Shown in pieces: positions 33,393 through 41,116 of a DNA stretch of 45,842 nucleotides (its first letter is position 1; the number at the start of each line of letters is the position of its first letter). Under the pieces are notes generated by a model, which did not search any database, was not told where the DNA came from, and saw only the letters and a program-made list of their open reading frames with translations. The position numbers and the translations under genes are program-made. The DNA is taken from the NCBI GenBank assembly GCA_016302965.1, contig JAEDMP010000008.1, positions 1 to 45,842 of the forward strand, given 5' to 3'. The stretch is from Bacteroidaceae bacterium. Lineage in GTDB: Bacteria > Bacteroidota > Bacteroidia > Bacteroidales > Bacteroidaceae.

Positions 33393-35342
33393 ATGTTGAA
33401 ATTGTTTGTGCCAGGAAGGCTCTGTTTGTTCGGTGAGCATACCGACTGGGCGGGTCACTACCGTACGATGAATGCCGATATCCTGCCGGGTATGGCCATC
33501 GTTACAGGTATCGAGCATGGCATCTATGCCGAGGTGGAGAAATCCTCTGTGTTTGAGTTGACCTGTGATGCCCCTGAGTTGGTGGATGTGTGGAACGACT
33601 TTTCCTGCCGGATGAACGATCAGGAGCTGAAGCAGGTGGCCAAGTCGGGCTCCTTCTTCTGCTATTGTGCAGGTGTAGCCTCCTATATGCTCGAGTGGTA
33701 CAAGGTAGGCGGTGTGCATATCCACATCACCGACATGACACTCCCCATCCGTAGTGGTCTGTCGAGCAGTGCCGCCATCTGCGTGCTGGTGGCGCGTGCG
33801 TTCAATCTGCTCTACCACTTGAATCTCAATACGATGGGTGAGATGAATATCGCTTATCTCGGCGAGTTGCGCACCTCTTCGCGTTGCGGACGTCTCGACC
33901 AGGCTTGCGCCTTCGGTGTGAAGCCCACACTCATGATTTTCGACGGCGATGAGATAGAGGTCAAGCCGCTCAATGTGAAGCGCCCGTTACACTTGGTGGT
34001 GGCTGATCTGGCTGGCCAGAAGGACACCATCCGGATTCTGGCCGATCTGAACAAGGCCTATCCTTTTGCGGAGAGTGAGGGTGAGCGGCTGTTACATGAG
34101 GCTTTGGGCGAGCGCAACCATGCGTTCATCGAGCGTGCCTGCCATTATATGGCCCAGGGCGAGGTGGAGCAGTTGGGACAGATGATGACCGAGGTGGAGG
34201 AACTCTTCGACCGCCTGGTGGCACCCATGTCGCCCGCCCTGTGGGCTCCGAAGCTCCACGAGGTGCTCCGTGACCCGGAACTGCAGCAGTGGGTCTATGG
34301 CGGCAAGGGAGTGGGTTCGCATGGCGACGGTTCCGTACAGTTTCTGGCTCGGGACAGCGAGTGCCAGCAGCAACTTGTCTCCTATCTCCGTGGCAAGGGT
34401 ATGCAGGCCTTCCCCTTCACCATCCAGCCCGTCCATACCATCCGCAAAGCCATCATCCCCGTGGCAGGTTTCGGCACGCGTCTCTATCCCGCTACGCGCA
34501 TCATCAAGAAAGACTTCTTCCCGATGCTCTGTTCCGACGGCCTGGTGCGTCCCGTCATCCTCATCCTGCTCGAGGAACTGGTCAAGAGTGGCATCGAAGA
34601 GATCTGCCTCGTGTTGGGCTCCGAGGAGGAGCGCAAGCAGTATGAAGATTATTTCAAGCATCCCCTATCGGAGGAGCATCTGCAGAAGTTGCCGCCCCAC
34701 TATCAGGCCTACGAGAACTCCATCCTCGAGATTGGCAAGCGCCTCCATTTCGTCTACCAGCGCGAGAAACTTGGTTTCGGCCATGCCGTCTATCAGGCGG
34801 TCGACTTTGCGGGCAACGAGCCGGTGCTGTTGATGCTGGGCGACACCATCTATCGTACGCAGCACAAGAAACCCTGTGCGCTGCAGCTCATCGAGCAGTA
34901 CGAGAAGTTCGGTCGACTGATGGTGAGCATCCATTCCATCCCCTTGTCCCAGGTGAGCCACTACGGCATCCTTACCGGGGTGTGGGAGAACGAGGAGCAT
35001 ACGGCGATGCGGGTGATGCGCATGTGCGAGAAGCCCAAGGCGAGCTATGCCGCCGACTATCTCGGCGTTAGCAACGGCAAGGGCGGACGCGAGTATTTCT
35101 CCGTCTTTGGCCAGTATGTGCTCACCCCCGAGGTGTTCCAGCAGCTGGCGGTGCAGATACGCGAGTCGGAGGAACTGGCAGCAACCCATCCGGGTGTGCC
35201 CCAGCCTGAAATCGACCTCACCACTGCACTGGAGAGCGTTCGTCAGCGTTCGGGCATGATAGCCGTGCGTCTGGATGGTGAGATGTATGATATGGGAAAC
35301 CCTACCGCCCTTCGCAAGGCGATGCAAGAGTTTCCCAAATAG
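33393..35342 (+). CDS. GHMP-family sugar kinase fused to GalU-like nucleotidyltransferase
   Basis: A 649-aa cytoplasmic fusion. Residues 1-340 are a GHMP kinase: VPGRLCLFGEHTDWAG near the start (galactokinase-like), the ATP-binding PIRSGLSSSAAICVL near 117, and GGKGVGSHGDGSVQFLA near 304. Residues 350-649 are a nucleotidyltransferase: KAIIPVAGFGTRLYPATR at the start, LGFGHAVYQA, LLMLGDTIY and FGQYVLTPEVFQQ, all closest to UTP-glucose-1-phosphate uridylyltransferase. I infer that it turns a free sugar into sugar-1-phosphate and then into a UDP-sugar, in the manner of the Fkp fusion for GDP-fucose. The sugar is unknown; galactose or glucuronate are candidates, and ugd 1.4 kb away hints at uronates. 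Confidence 0.85.
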   Translation: MLKLFVPGRLCLFGEHTDWAGHYRTMNADILPGMAIVTGIEHGIYAEVEKSSVFELTCDAPELVDVWNDFSCRMNDQELKQVAKSGSFFCYCAGVASYMLEWYKVGGVHIHITDMTLPIRSGLSSSAAICVLVARAFNLLYHLNLNTMGEMNIAYLGELRTSSRCGRLDQACAFGVKPTLMIFDGDEIEVKPLNVKRPLHLVVADLAGQKDTIRILADLNKAYPFAESEGERLLHEALGERNHAFIERACHYMAQGEVEQLGQMMTEVEELFDRLVAPMSPALWAPKLHEVLRDPELQQWVYGGKGVGSHGDGSVQFLARDSECQQQLVSYLRGKGMQAFPFTIQPVHTIRKAIIPVAGFGTRLYPATRIIKKDFFPMLCSDGLVRPVILILLEELVKSGIEEICLVLGSEEERKQYEDYFKHPLSEEHLQKLPPHYQAYENSILEIGKRLHFVYQREKLGFGHAVYQAVDFAGNEPVLLMLGDTIYRTQHKKPCALQLIEQYEKFGRLMVSIHSIPLSQVSHYGILTGVWENEEHTAMRVMRMCEKPKASYAADYLGVSNGKGGREYFSVFGQYVLTPEVFQQLAVQIRESEELAATHPGVPQPEIDLTTALESVRQRSGMIAVRLDGEMYDMGNPTALRKAMQEFPK

Positions 35343-35382
35343 CGAGTGTAGAGAATAAAAATGTGTAGAGAGATAGGGGGGG

Positions 35383-36606
35383 TCAGTCGTTGTAGCCGGC
35401 GGTCAGTTCGCAGATCTTGATGATGACCTGCATGGCCTTCTCCATCGACTGGATGCTGACAAATTCATAGGGGCCGTGGAAGTTCACGCCTCCGGCAAAG
35501 ATGTTGGGGCAGGGCAGCCCCTTGAACGAGAGCTGTGCGCCGTCGGTGCCGCCGCGGATGGGTTTCACGCGCGGAGCCACCTCGCACTCCTGCATTGCCT
35601 TGAGCACCAGGTCGATGACGTGCATCTGCGGGTCGATCTTCTCCTTCATGTTATAGTATTGGTCGTGCAGTTCGGCGGTGACCGTTCCCTCGCCATACTG
35701 CTCGTTCATCCGTTTCACGCAGTCGAGTACGAAGGCCTTTCGGTCTTCAAATTTGTCGCGGTCGTGGTCGCGGATGATATACGAGAGGGTAGCCTCTTCG
35801 GTGCAGGCCTTGATGCCCACGAGATGGTAGAATCCCTGGTAGCCCTCGGTGGTCTCGGGAGTCTCGTCGGCGGGCAGAAGCTGTGCAAACTCGGCTGCCA
35901 GGCGGTTGGCGTTCACCATCTTGCCCTTGGCATAACCCGGGTGAACGCTCACTCCCTTGATGAGGATTTTGGCCGAAGCCGCGTTGAAATTCTCAAACTC
36001 CAGTTCGCCCACGTCGCCACCGTCCATGGTGTAGGCCCATTCACATCCGAACTTCTCCACGTCGAAGTGGTGGGCACCCATGCCAATCTCCTCGTCGGGA
36101 TTGAAGGCGATGCGGATGTCGCCGTGCTTGATTTCCTTGTGGTCGCGCAGATAGCACATGGCCTGCACGATTTCGGCAATGCCCGCCTTGTCGTCGGCTC
36201 CGAGCAGGGTGTGACCGTCGGTCACGATGAGGTCTTCGCCCACGTGGGCCAGCAGTTCGGGAAACTTCTTCGGGCTCGAGACGATGCCTTCGGAGAGCAG
36301 GATGTCGCCGCCGTTGTAGTTGCGCACGATGCTCGCCTGGATATGGGCGCCGCTGCAGTCGGGGCTGGTGTCATAGTGGGAGATGAATCCGATGGTGGGC
36401 ACCTTGCCCTTGCAGTTGCCCTTGAGGGTGGCATAGAGGTAGCCCTTCTCGTCGAGCTCCACATTGGCCAGTCCTTCACGTTCCAGTTCTTTTCTCAGGT
36501 ATTCCGCAAACACCAGCTGTTTGGGAGTGCTTGGAACAGTGCTGCTCTCCTCGGATGATTGCGTGTCGAATTTGGTGTAATTTAAAAATCTTTCAGTAAT
36601 GTCCAT
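35383..36606 (-). CDS. pepT: Peptidase T (tripeptidase)
   Basis: PepT (407 aa) is a cytoplasmic zinc aminotripeptidase of family M20B. Motifs include the N-terminal ERFLNYTKFDTQS, IGFISHYDTSPD near residue 75 (metal His and Asp), TLLGADDKAGIAEI near 135, FNPDEEIGMGAHHFD near 172 (catalytic Glu pair), TMDGGDVGELEFENFNA, and PIRGGTDGAQLSFKGLPCPN with the late metal-binding residues. The start at 36606 is fixed by family alignment and because the longer in-frame start at 36633 lies inside the -7 box. The gene is convergent with the kinase fusion and divergent from ugd. Confidence 0.96.
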   Translation of the reverse strand: MDITERFLNYTKFDTQSSEESSTVPSTPKQLVFAEYLRKELEREGLANVELDEKGYLYATLKGNCKGKVPTIGFISHYDTSPDCSGAHIQASIVRNYNGGDILLSEGIVSSPKKFPELLAHVGEDLIVTDGHTLLGADDKAGIAEIVQAMCYLRDHKEIKHGDIRIAFNPDEEIGMGAHHFDVEKFGCEWAYTMDGGDVGELEFENFNAASAKILIKGVSVHPGYAKGKMVNANRLAAEFAQLLPADETPETTEGYQGFYHLVGIKACTEEATLSYIIRDHDRDKFEDRKAFVLDCVKRMNEQYGEGTVTAELHDQYYNMKEKIDPQMHVIDLVLKAMQECEVAPRVKPIRGGTDGAQLSFKGLPCPNIFAGGVNFHGPYEFVSIQSMEKAMQVIIKICELTAGYND

Positions 36607-36630
36607 ATAGGCTTTATCATTAGTACGCAG

Positions 36631-36662
36631 CAAAGTTACGGATTATTCGTCTGATAACCAAA
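36631..36662 (-). promoter_or_regulatory. Bacteroidetes-type promoter for pepT
   Basis: On the minus strand TTTG (36662-36659), a 20-base spacer and TAACTTTG (36638-36631) followed by C fit the consensus, with a start near 36624 and a leader of about 18 bases. The -33 element lies within the intergenic repeat at 36651-36680. Confidence 0.75.
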
Positions 36663-36680
36663 TAAAAACACCACATTTTT
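36651..36680. repeat. Intergenic repeat, copy A
   Basis: CTGATAACCAAATAAAAACA followed by CCACATTTTT. It matches 41129-41156 except for one substitution and a two-base gap in the A-run. This copy lies between the divergent pepT and ugd promoters and overlaps the pepT -33 box. Confidence 0.85.
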
Positions 36681-36700
36681 AGAATAAATAAGAAGAAGTG

Positions 36701-36733
36701 TTTGGCGGGTTGGCTGATTTTGTGTAAATTTGC
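36701..36733 (+). promoter_or_regulatory. Bacteroidetes-type promoter for ugd
   Basis: TTTG (36701-36704), a 20-base spacer and TAAATTTGC (36725-36733) match the consensus exactly. Transcription would begin near 36739, leaving a leader of about 53 bases. Confidence 0.78.
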
Positions 36734-36791
36734 CGCAATTATTCATGTCATATTGACGTAAAGAAAGAACATCCAAACAACAAGCCCAACT

Positions 36792-38066
36792 ATGCGAACA
36801 TTTGAAGACTTGAAGATTGCTGTAGCCGGTACAGGTTACGTCGGTCTGAGTATTGCCACGCTGCTGAGCCAGCACCATGAGGTGAAGGCCGTAGACGTGA
36901 TTGCAGAGAAGGTGGAGAAACTCAACCGCAAGGAGTCGCCCATCCAGGACGACTATATCGAGCAGTATCTGCGCGAGAAGGACCTGACGCTCCAGGCAAC
37001 GCTCGACGGCCGTGAAGCCTACCGCGATGCCGACTTCATCGTGATTGCCGCCCCCACGAACTACGACCCCGTGAAGAATTTTTTCGACACCCATCATATT
37101 GAGGATGTCATCGACCTCGTGCTCGAGGTGAATCCCTCGGCGGTGATGGTCATCAAGAGCACCATCCCCGTGGGCTACTGCGAGAGCCTCTACCGCAAGT
37201 ATGGCCGCGGCCTGCGTCTGCTGTTCTCGCCCGAGTTCCTGCGCGAGAGCAAGGCCCTCTACGACAACCTCTATCCCAGCCGCATCATCGTGGGCGCGCC
37301 CACTTCCGGGCAGGCATCCGAGGCCCCGCTGCTGCAGGAGGCCGCCCGCCAGTTTGCCGCCCTGTTGCAGGAGGGAGCCATCAAGGAGTCGATAGACACC
37401 CTCTTCATGGGGCTGACCGAGGCCGAGGCCGTGAAACTCTTTGCCAACACTTATCTCGCCCTGCGCGTGAGCTATTTCAACGAGCTCGACACCTACGCCG
37501 AGATGAAGGGGCTCGACACCCAGGCCATCATCCGTGGCGTGAGCCTCGACCCGCGTGTGGGCGACCACTACAACAACCCCTCCTTCGGCTATGGCGGCTA
37601 CTGTCTGCCCAAGGACACGAAGCAGCTGCTGGCCAACTACCAGGATGTGCCCGAGAATCTGATTGAGGCCATCGTCGAGAGCAACCGCACACGCAAGGAT
37701 TTCATCGCCGACCGGGTGCTGAAGATGGCGGGCTATTACGATTATTACAACCGCGGCGACTACGACCCCAGGGAGGAGAAACACTGCACCATCGGCGTCT
37801 TCCGTCTCACGATGAAGAGCAACAGTGACAACTTCCGCCAGTCATCCATCCAGGGTGTGATGAAACGTATCAAGGCCAAGGGTGCCGAAATCATCATCTA
37901 TGAGCCCACGCTGGCCGATGGCACCACCTTCTTCGGTAGCAAGGTGGTGAACAATCTCGAGCAGTTCAAGGCCCTCAGCCAGGCCATTATCGCCAATCGC
38001 TACGACAGTTCGCTCGACGATGTGAAAGACAAGGTCTATACGCGCGACATCTTCCGTCGCGACTGA
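36792..38066 (+). CDS. ugd: UDP-glucose 6-dehydrogenase
   Basis: A 424-aa nucleotide-sugar dehydrogenase that oxidises UDP-glucose to UDP-glucuronate with two NAD+. It has the Rossmann motif IAVAGTGYVGLSIATLL near residue 9, the NAD-binding APTNYDP and KSTIPVGY near 118, FSPEFLRESKALYDN near 147, and the catalytic cysteine in GYGGYCLPKDTKQL near 265. Family relatives acting on UDP-ManNAc are less likely because of the FSPEFLRE and short-form length. Its own promoter is clear. Together with the kinase/uridylyltransferase fusion upstream it points to UDP-uronate supply. Confidence 0.95.
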   Translation: MRTFEDLKIAVAGTGYVGLSIATLLSQHHEVKAVDVIAEKVEKLNRKESPIQDDYIEQYLREKDLTLQATLDGREAYRDADFIVIAAPTNYDPVKNFFDTHHIEDVIDLVLEVNPSAVMVIKSTIPVGYCESLYRKYGRGLRLLFSPEFLRESKALYDNLYPSRIIVGAPTSGQASEAPLLQEAARQFAALLQEGAIKESIDTLFMGLTEAEAVKLFANTYLALRVSYFNELDTYAEMKGLDTQAIIRGVSLDPRVGDHYNNPSFGYGGYCLPKDTKQLLANYQDVPENLIEAIVESNRTRKDFIADRVLKMAGYYDYYNRGDYDPREEKHCTIGVFRLTMKSNSDNFRQSSIQGVMKRIKAKGAEIIIYEPTLADGTTFFGSKVVNNLEQFKALSQAIIANRYDSSLDDVKDKVYTRDIFRRD

Positions 38067-38129
38067 TGCTTGACATGGCTGATTCCCAACGAGACTGATT
38101 CATGGAATGTCTGACTCCCTATAAGACTG

Positions 38130-38822
38130 ATGATGCAGATTCAACCGATAGCCTACTTCCGTGCTCCCTTCAAGTCCAAATTCGGCATTCCGCGGCAGAG
38201 CGGAATCGTGGAGGGGGTGCGCGGAAGCATTGTATTGACCCGTGAATGGAGCCGGATGGAGGCGGTGGAGGGCTTGCTCGACTTCGACTATCTCTGGCTC
38301 ATCTGGGGCTTCTCCGAGAATGTGGGGGCACGCAAGCACGCCACGGTGCGCCCGCCGCGTCTCGGTGGCAACCGCCGCAAGGGGGTGTTTGCCACGCGCT
38401 CGTCGTTTCGTCCCAACAACCTTGCCCTCTCTTCGGTGCGGGTGACAGGGGTGGAGGAGACTCCCGAGGGGGTCATCATCCATGTGACGGGAGCCGACCT
38501 GATGGATGGCACACCCATCTACGATATCAAACCCTATATCACCTTCACCGACAGCCATCCCGAGGCGCGCAGCGGTTTTGTGGATGAGGTAGGGTGGAAG
38601 CCGTTGGAGGTGGTAGTGCCCGAGCCTTGGTCAGAACCGTTCTCTCCCGAGGAACTGGCTGTGCTCCGTCAGGTGCTGGCACAAGACCCGCGCCCTTCCT
38701 ATCAGGAGGATGCCACACGGGTGTATGGCATGCCCTACGGCTGCCATGATGTGAGGTTCCGGGTAGTGGGAGATATACTCACCGTCGTAGAAGTCAAGGA
38801 GCAGTCTGCTCGAATCGGATAG
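38130..38822 (+). CDS. trmO: tRNA (N6-threonylcarbamoyladenosine(37)-N6)-methyltransferase TrmO
   Basis: TrmO/TsaA (230 aa) adds a methyl group to t6A37 in certain tRNAs using S-adenosylmethionine. Motifs: PIAYFRAPFKSKFGIPRQSG at the N-terminus, FDYLWLIWGF near 50, PPRLGGNRRKGVFATRSSFR in part (GVFATRSSFRPN) near 85, and GTPIYDIKPYI near 128. A C-terminal extension of about 60 residues follows, as in many TrmO proteins. The start may be 38130 or the next codon at 38133. The 3' end overlaps the convergent DUF4230 gene by 29 bases. Confidence 0.95.
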   Translation: MMQIQPIAYFRAPFKSKFGIPRQSGIVEGVRGSIVLTREWSRMEAVEGLLDFDYLWLIWGFSENVGARKHATVRPPRLGGNRRKGVFATRSSFRPNNLALSSVRVTGVEETPEGVIIHVTGADLMDGTPIYDIKPYITFTDSHPEARSGFVDEVGWKPLEVVVPEPWSEPFSPEELAVLRQVLAQDPRPSYQEDATRVYGMPYGCHDVRFRVVGDILTVVEVKEQSARIG

Positions 38823-39426
38823 AGACAAGGGGGAAGCCCATGGCTTGCAGCATCTTGCGGAAGTGGGCCTCGGCATGTGCCTTTGCGCTGCTGATGTTCG
38901 CGGGTGTGAGTCCCGTTCTGAGCATGCGCCGATATGCCTTCCGGTAGAGTGCGTCGCGGTCGGCCCCGCTCCATTTTCCGCTCTCGTAGAACGACTGTGT
39001 ACGTGTCTCGTCGATAAAGTCATGGTCGAGCAGTGTCACGGGTGGCAGCGTGAGGCAGAGCGTGTCGCCCTGCATCCGGATCCATCCCGGCTTGGCCTGG
39101 TGCAGGTCGATGCCGAGCCGCATCGTCCCGTAGTAGATACGCACCAGCTCATCGTTGCTGAAGAATCCCTTTCTGACGGTGTCCACCATCTCCTCGTTGG
39201 CGATGGACAGGAACTCCCATTGTCCGATTGCTTTGATGGATTGAATCTGTTGGGGTGTGATGTCAATCCTTCGGTCTTCGGCCACCTCTATCCGGCTCTC
39301 CTTCAGTTGCAGGTAGAGCCACAATCCCCCACCGGTTGCGATGACCAGCAGGATGGCAGCCATTGTGAGTTTGATTCTTGTCAGCATGCTAAGTTTGTTC
39401 ATGTTTTTTTCTTTGGATGGATTCAT
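38794..39426 (-). CDS. DUF4230 domain protein, membrane-anchored
   Basis: A 210-aa protein with one N-terminal membrane segment (about residues 17-38, MAAILLVIATGGGLWLYL) and a DUF4230-type domain outside the cytoplasm. The function of the family is unknown. Its ATG overlaps the stop of the upstream DUF4230 gene by four bases (ATGA), so the two are translationally coupled and probably act together. An internal ATG eight codons later (MNKLSM) is possible but would lose the coupling. Its 3' end is antisense to the last 29 bases of trmO. Confidence 0.82.
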   Translation of the reverse strand: MNPSKEKNMNKLSMLTRIKLTMAAILLVIATGGGLWLYLQLKESRIEVAEDRRIDITPQQIQSIKAIGQWEFLSIANEEMVDTVRKGFFSNDELVRIYYGTMRLGIDLHQAKPGWIRMQGDTLCLTLPPVTLLDHDFIDETRTQSFYESGKWSGADRDALYRKAYRRMLRTGLTPANISSAKAHAEAHFRKMLQAMGFPLVSIRFEQTAP

Positions 39427-40100
39427 CGGTTTGACCTTTCGATGGTTTGCAGCCTGGCTCCGATGCTGCCGGGATTGAAGTCGCGGCGGAAGGTCACGGT
39501 AATCTGCCGCTCGTCATAGCCCATCTGCTGCAGCATGGGGATGAGCAGGTTGGCCGCATTCATGCGGGCCGTCTCCACGATGCCCAGTTCGGGGATGCTG
39601 TTGATGATGGCCTGCCGTCCCTGTTGGGCATAGTCGGCCATCTCCTCGTCGGTATGTCGTGAGCGGGTCACCGCCACATATTCCTTCACATGTTTCTGGT
39701 CTATCTTGCTGGCCGTCAGTTCCACCTGCGGGTCGGGCAGGATGATGGTGATATGCCCCTTCTTCCGTTCCACGTTCTTCTCCGAGAACTGTGAGAAGTC
39801 GATATAGGCCTTCAGTCTGACATCGATGGGGATGGCAATCTTCCGGTCGCCCACGGGCATCTTCATGTCGATATCCTTGCTGAAGAGTTTGCCCTTGATC
39901 CGCATCTCATCGTTGTGGGTCACAATCTTGTGGATATTGTATTCGGCCGTATAAAGCCTGCTGCACTTCTGTATCTGCATGATGAGCATCGGCAGACTGT
40001 CCACGCTCATGGCGTGGGTAGCTTCGGTGGCGGCCGGTTTCTGCTGGCAGCAGCAGAGCAGCAGGGTGCCGATGAGGGTTATCAGAATGGATGGTTTCAT
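39423..40100 (-). CDS. DUF4230 domain lipoprotein
   Basis: A 225-aa probable lipoprotein of the DUF4230 family. The start at 40100 gives MKPSILITLIGTLLLCCCQQ, a lipoprotein signal with the lipobox cysteine cluster; the longer frame start at 40127 falls inside the -7 box and is rejected. The body contains a basic/charged beta-rich domain with KGHITIILPDPQVELTASK and, near the C-terminus, LLIPMLQQMGYDERQITVTF. Paired with the second DUF4230 gene immediately downstream. Function unknown; likely an envelope protein. Confidence 0.83.
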   Translation of the reverse strand: MKPSILITLIGTLLLCCCQQKPAATEATHAMSVDSLPMLIMQIQKCSRLYTAEYNIHKIVTHNDEMRIKGKLFSKDIDMKMPVGDRKIAIPIDVRLKAYIDFSQFSEKNVERKKGHITIILPDPQVELTASKIDQKHVKEYVAVTRSRHTDEEMADYAQQGRQAIINSIPELGIVETARMNAANLLIPMLQQMGYDERQITVTFRRDFNPGSIGARLQTIERSNR

Positions 40101-40124
40101 GTCTTGATAGATGATTGGATGCTG

Positions 40125-40132
40125 CAAAGATA
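40125..40132 (-). promoter_or_regulatory. -7 box for the DUF4230 pair
   Basis: On the minus strand TATCTTTG followed by C matches TAnnTTTGY and lies 24 bases before the chosen ATG. No TTTG at -33 is seen; the region upstream of it leads into the 24-bp repeat array. Confidence 0.6.
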
Positions 40133-40191
40133 ATCAAAATATCCCGAACCGCCTCATGTTGTGGGGATATTTTGCATGGTTCCCGGTTGTC

Positions 40192-40311
40192 AACTGAACA
40201 GGGCATTCAGTTGCGAACTGAATAGGGCAATCAGTTGCGAACTGAACAGGGCATTCAGTTGGGAACTGAACAGGGCATTCAGTTGGGAACTGATCAGGGC
40301 AATCAGTTGGG
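40192..40311. repeat. Five tandem 24-bp hairpin-forming units
   Basis: Five head-to-tail 24-bp units based on AACTGAACAGGGCATTCAGT plus TGSG. Each contains 7-base arms (AACTGAA and TTCAGTT) round a 7-base loop. Units 1, 3 and 4 pair fully, unit 5 has T and A exchanged at the inner pair so that pairing is kept, and unit 2 has one inner mismatch. It lies in a 434-base gene-free region (40101-40534) between divergent genes. A 61-codon open frame on the minus strand through the units reads as PTECPVQF repeats, but I do not regard it as a gene. Confidence 0.92.
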
Positions 40312-40414
40312 AGCGGCATCGGGACTTGTCCTTTTAACCCCTCTGTACCCTATAAACAGAGGTATGAAACCATCAAGGCATGAAAAATGGGAAGGAAAAA
40401 AACTGGGATGATTT

Positions 40415-40438
40415 AAACTTTCGGGCGATAGGTGCGTC
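40415..40438 (+). promoter_or_regulatory. Candidate ECF-sigma promoter for the DUF4890 gene
   Basis: AAACTTT (40415-40421) and GCGTC (40434-40438) are arranged like the AAC/CGTC elements of ECF-dependent promoters, with 16 bases between AAC and CGTC. No TAnnTTTG box is present upstream of the DUF4890 gene, which makes this alternative more attractive. A 15-codon ORF (40453-40500, MIEKALKEQHRIETT) lies between it and the gene. Confidence 0.4.
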
Positions 40439-40534
40439 AGAATAATAGAACGATGATTGAAAAAGCGCTTAAAGAACAACATCGGATAGAGACCACTTGA
40501 TGAAATCTTATAACTCAAACAAAACGAATAAAAG

Positions 40535-41008
40535 ATGAAGAAAACAATCGTGATGATGGCCATGGCACTCGCCATGAGCATGAGTGGAATGGCACAGGAA
40601 CAGAACCGGAACAATCGTCCGGACAAGGCCCAGATGGCCCAACGACAGACGGAATGGATGGTGAAACAGTATCAGCTGAACGAGGAACAGAGCAAGCAAC
40701 TGCTCGAACTGAACACCAAATATGCAGCAACCAACGCCTTCGGCATGAAGGGACGCCGACCCATGGGACAGCGCGGACAGATGGGGCAGGGAGGCAACCG
40801 CCGACCCGAACGCCAGATGGACCCCAGCATGGAGGCCAAGCGCAAGGAACGCATGCAGCAGCGTGAACAGCAGATGAAGGAGTATGAGGCCGAACTGCAG
40901 AAGATCATGACTGAAGAGCAGTTTGCCGCTTACCAGAAGAACAAGCAGCAGCGTGCCGACCTGCCCAAGGTCAAGACGAAGAGGGAAAGCACCCAGACCC
41001 AACAATAA
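40535..41008 (+). CDS. DUF4890 (Spy/CpxP-like) periplasmic protein
   Basis: A 157-aa exported, very basic and glutamine-rich helical protein. Signal peptide: MKKTIVMMAMALAMSMSGMA, then QEQ. The segment RQTEWMVKQYQLNEEQSKQL and the later EAELQKIMTEEQFAAYQK have the spacing of Spy/CpxP LTxxQ-like repeats, as in the Bacteroidetes DUF4890 family. Between them lies a low-complexity Arg/Gly/Gln/Met stretch. Spy-like proteins act as envelope chaperones or stress sensors; that role is inferred. A candidate ECF promoter precedes it and a strong terminator follows. Confidence 0.85.
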   Translation: MKKTIVMMAMALAMSMSGMAQEQNRNNRPDKAQMAQRQTEWMVKQYQLNEEQSKQLLELNTKYAATNAFGMKGRRPMGQRGQMGQGGNRRPERQMDPSMEAKRKERMQQREQQMKEYEAELQKIMTEEQFAAYQKNKQQRADLPKVKTKRESTQTQQ

Positions 41009-41041
41009 GGGTGATGTCTCCAGTACAGATGAACATAAGAG

Positions 41042-41082
41042 AATGCGTCGGACAGCTAATCAGATTGTCTGGCGCATTTTTT
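41042..41082 (+). terminator. Rho-independent terminator after the DUF4890 gene
   Basis: AATGCGTCGGACA (41042-41054) pairs with TGTCTGGCGCATT (41066-41078), 13 pairs with two G-T wobbles, over an 11-base loop and followed directly by a run of T (41077-41082). Confidence 0.88.
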
Positions 41083-41116
41083 GTGGCCAAAATTCGTCAT
41101 TGTCGGCAGTTTTTTG

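Noticed and set aside
40134..40319. 61-codon minus-strand frame with eight-residue PTECPVQF-type repeats
   Set aside because: It is produced by the 24-bp units being a multiple of three. Its start lies after the array without promoter support, it runs into the DUF4230 promoter box, and the composition is unlike a cellular protein.
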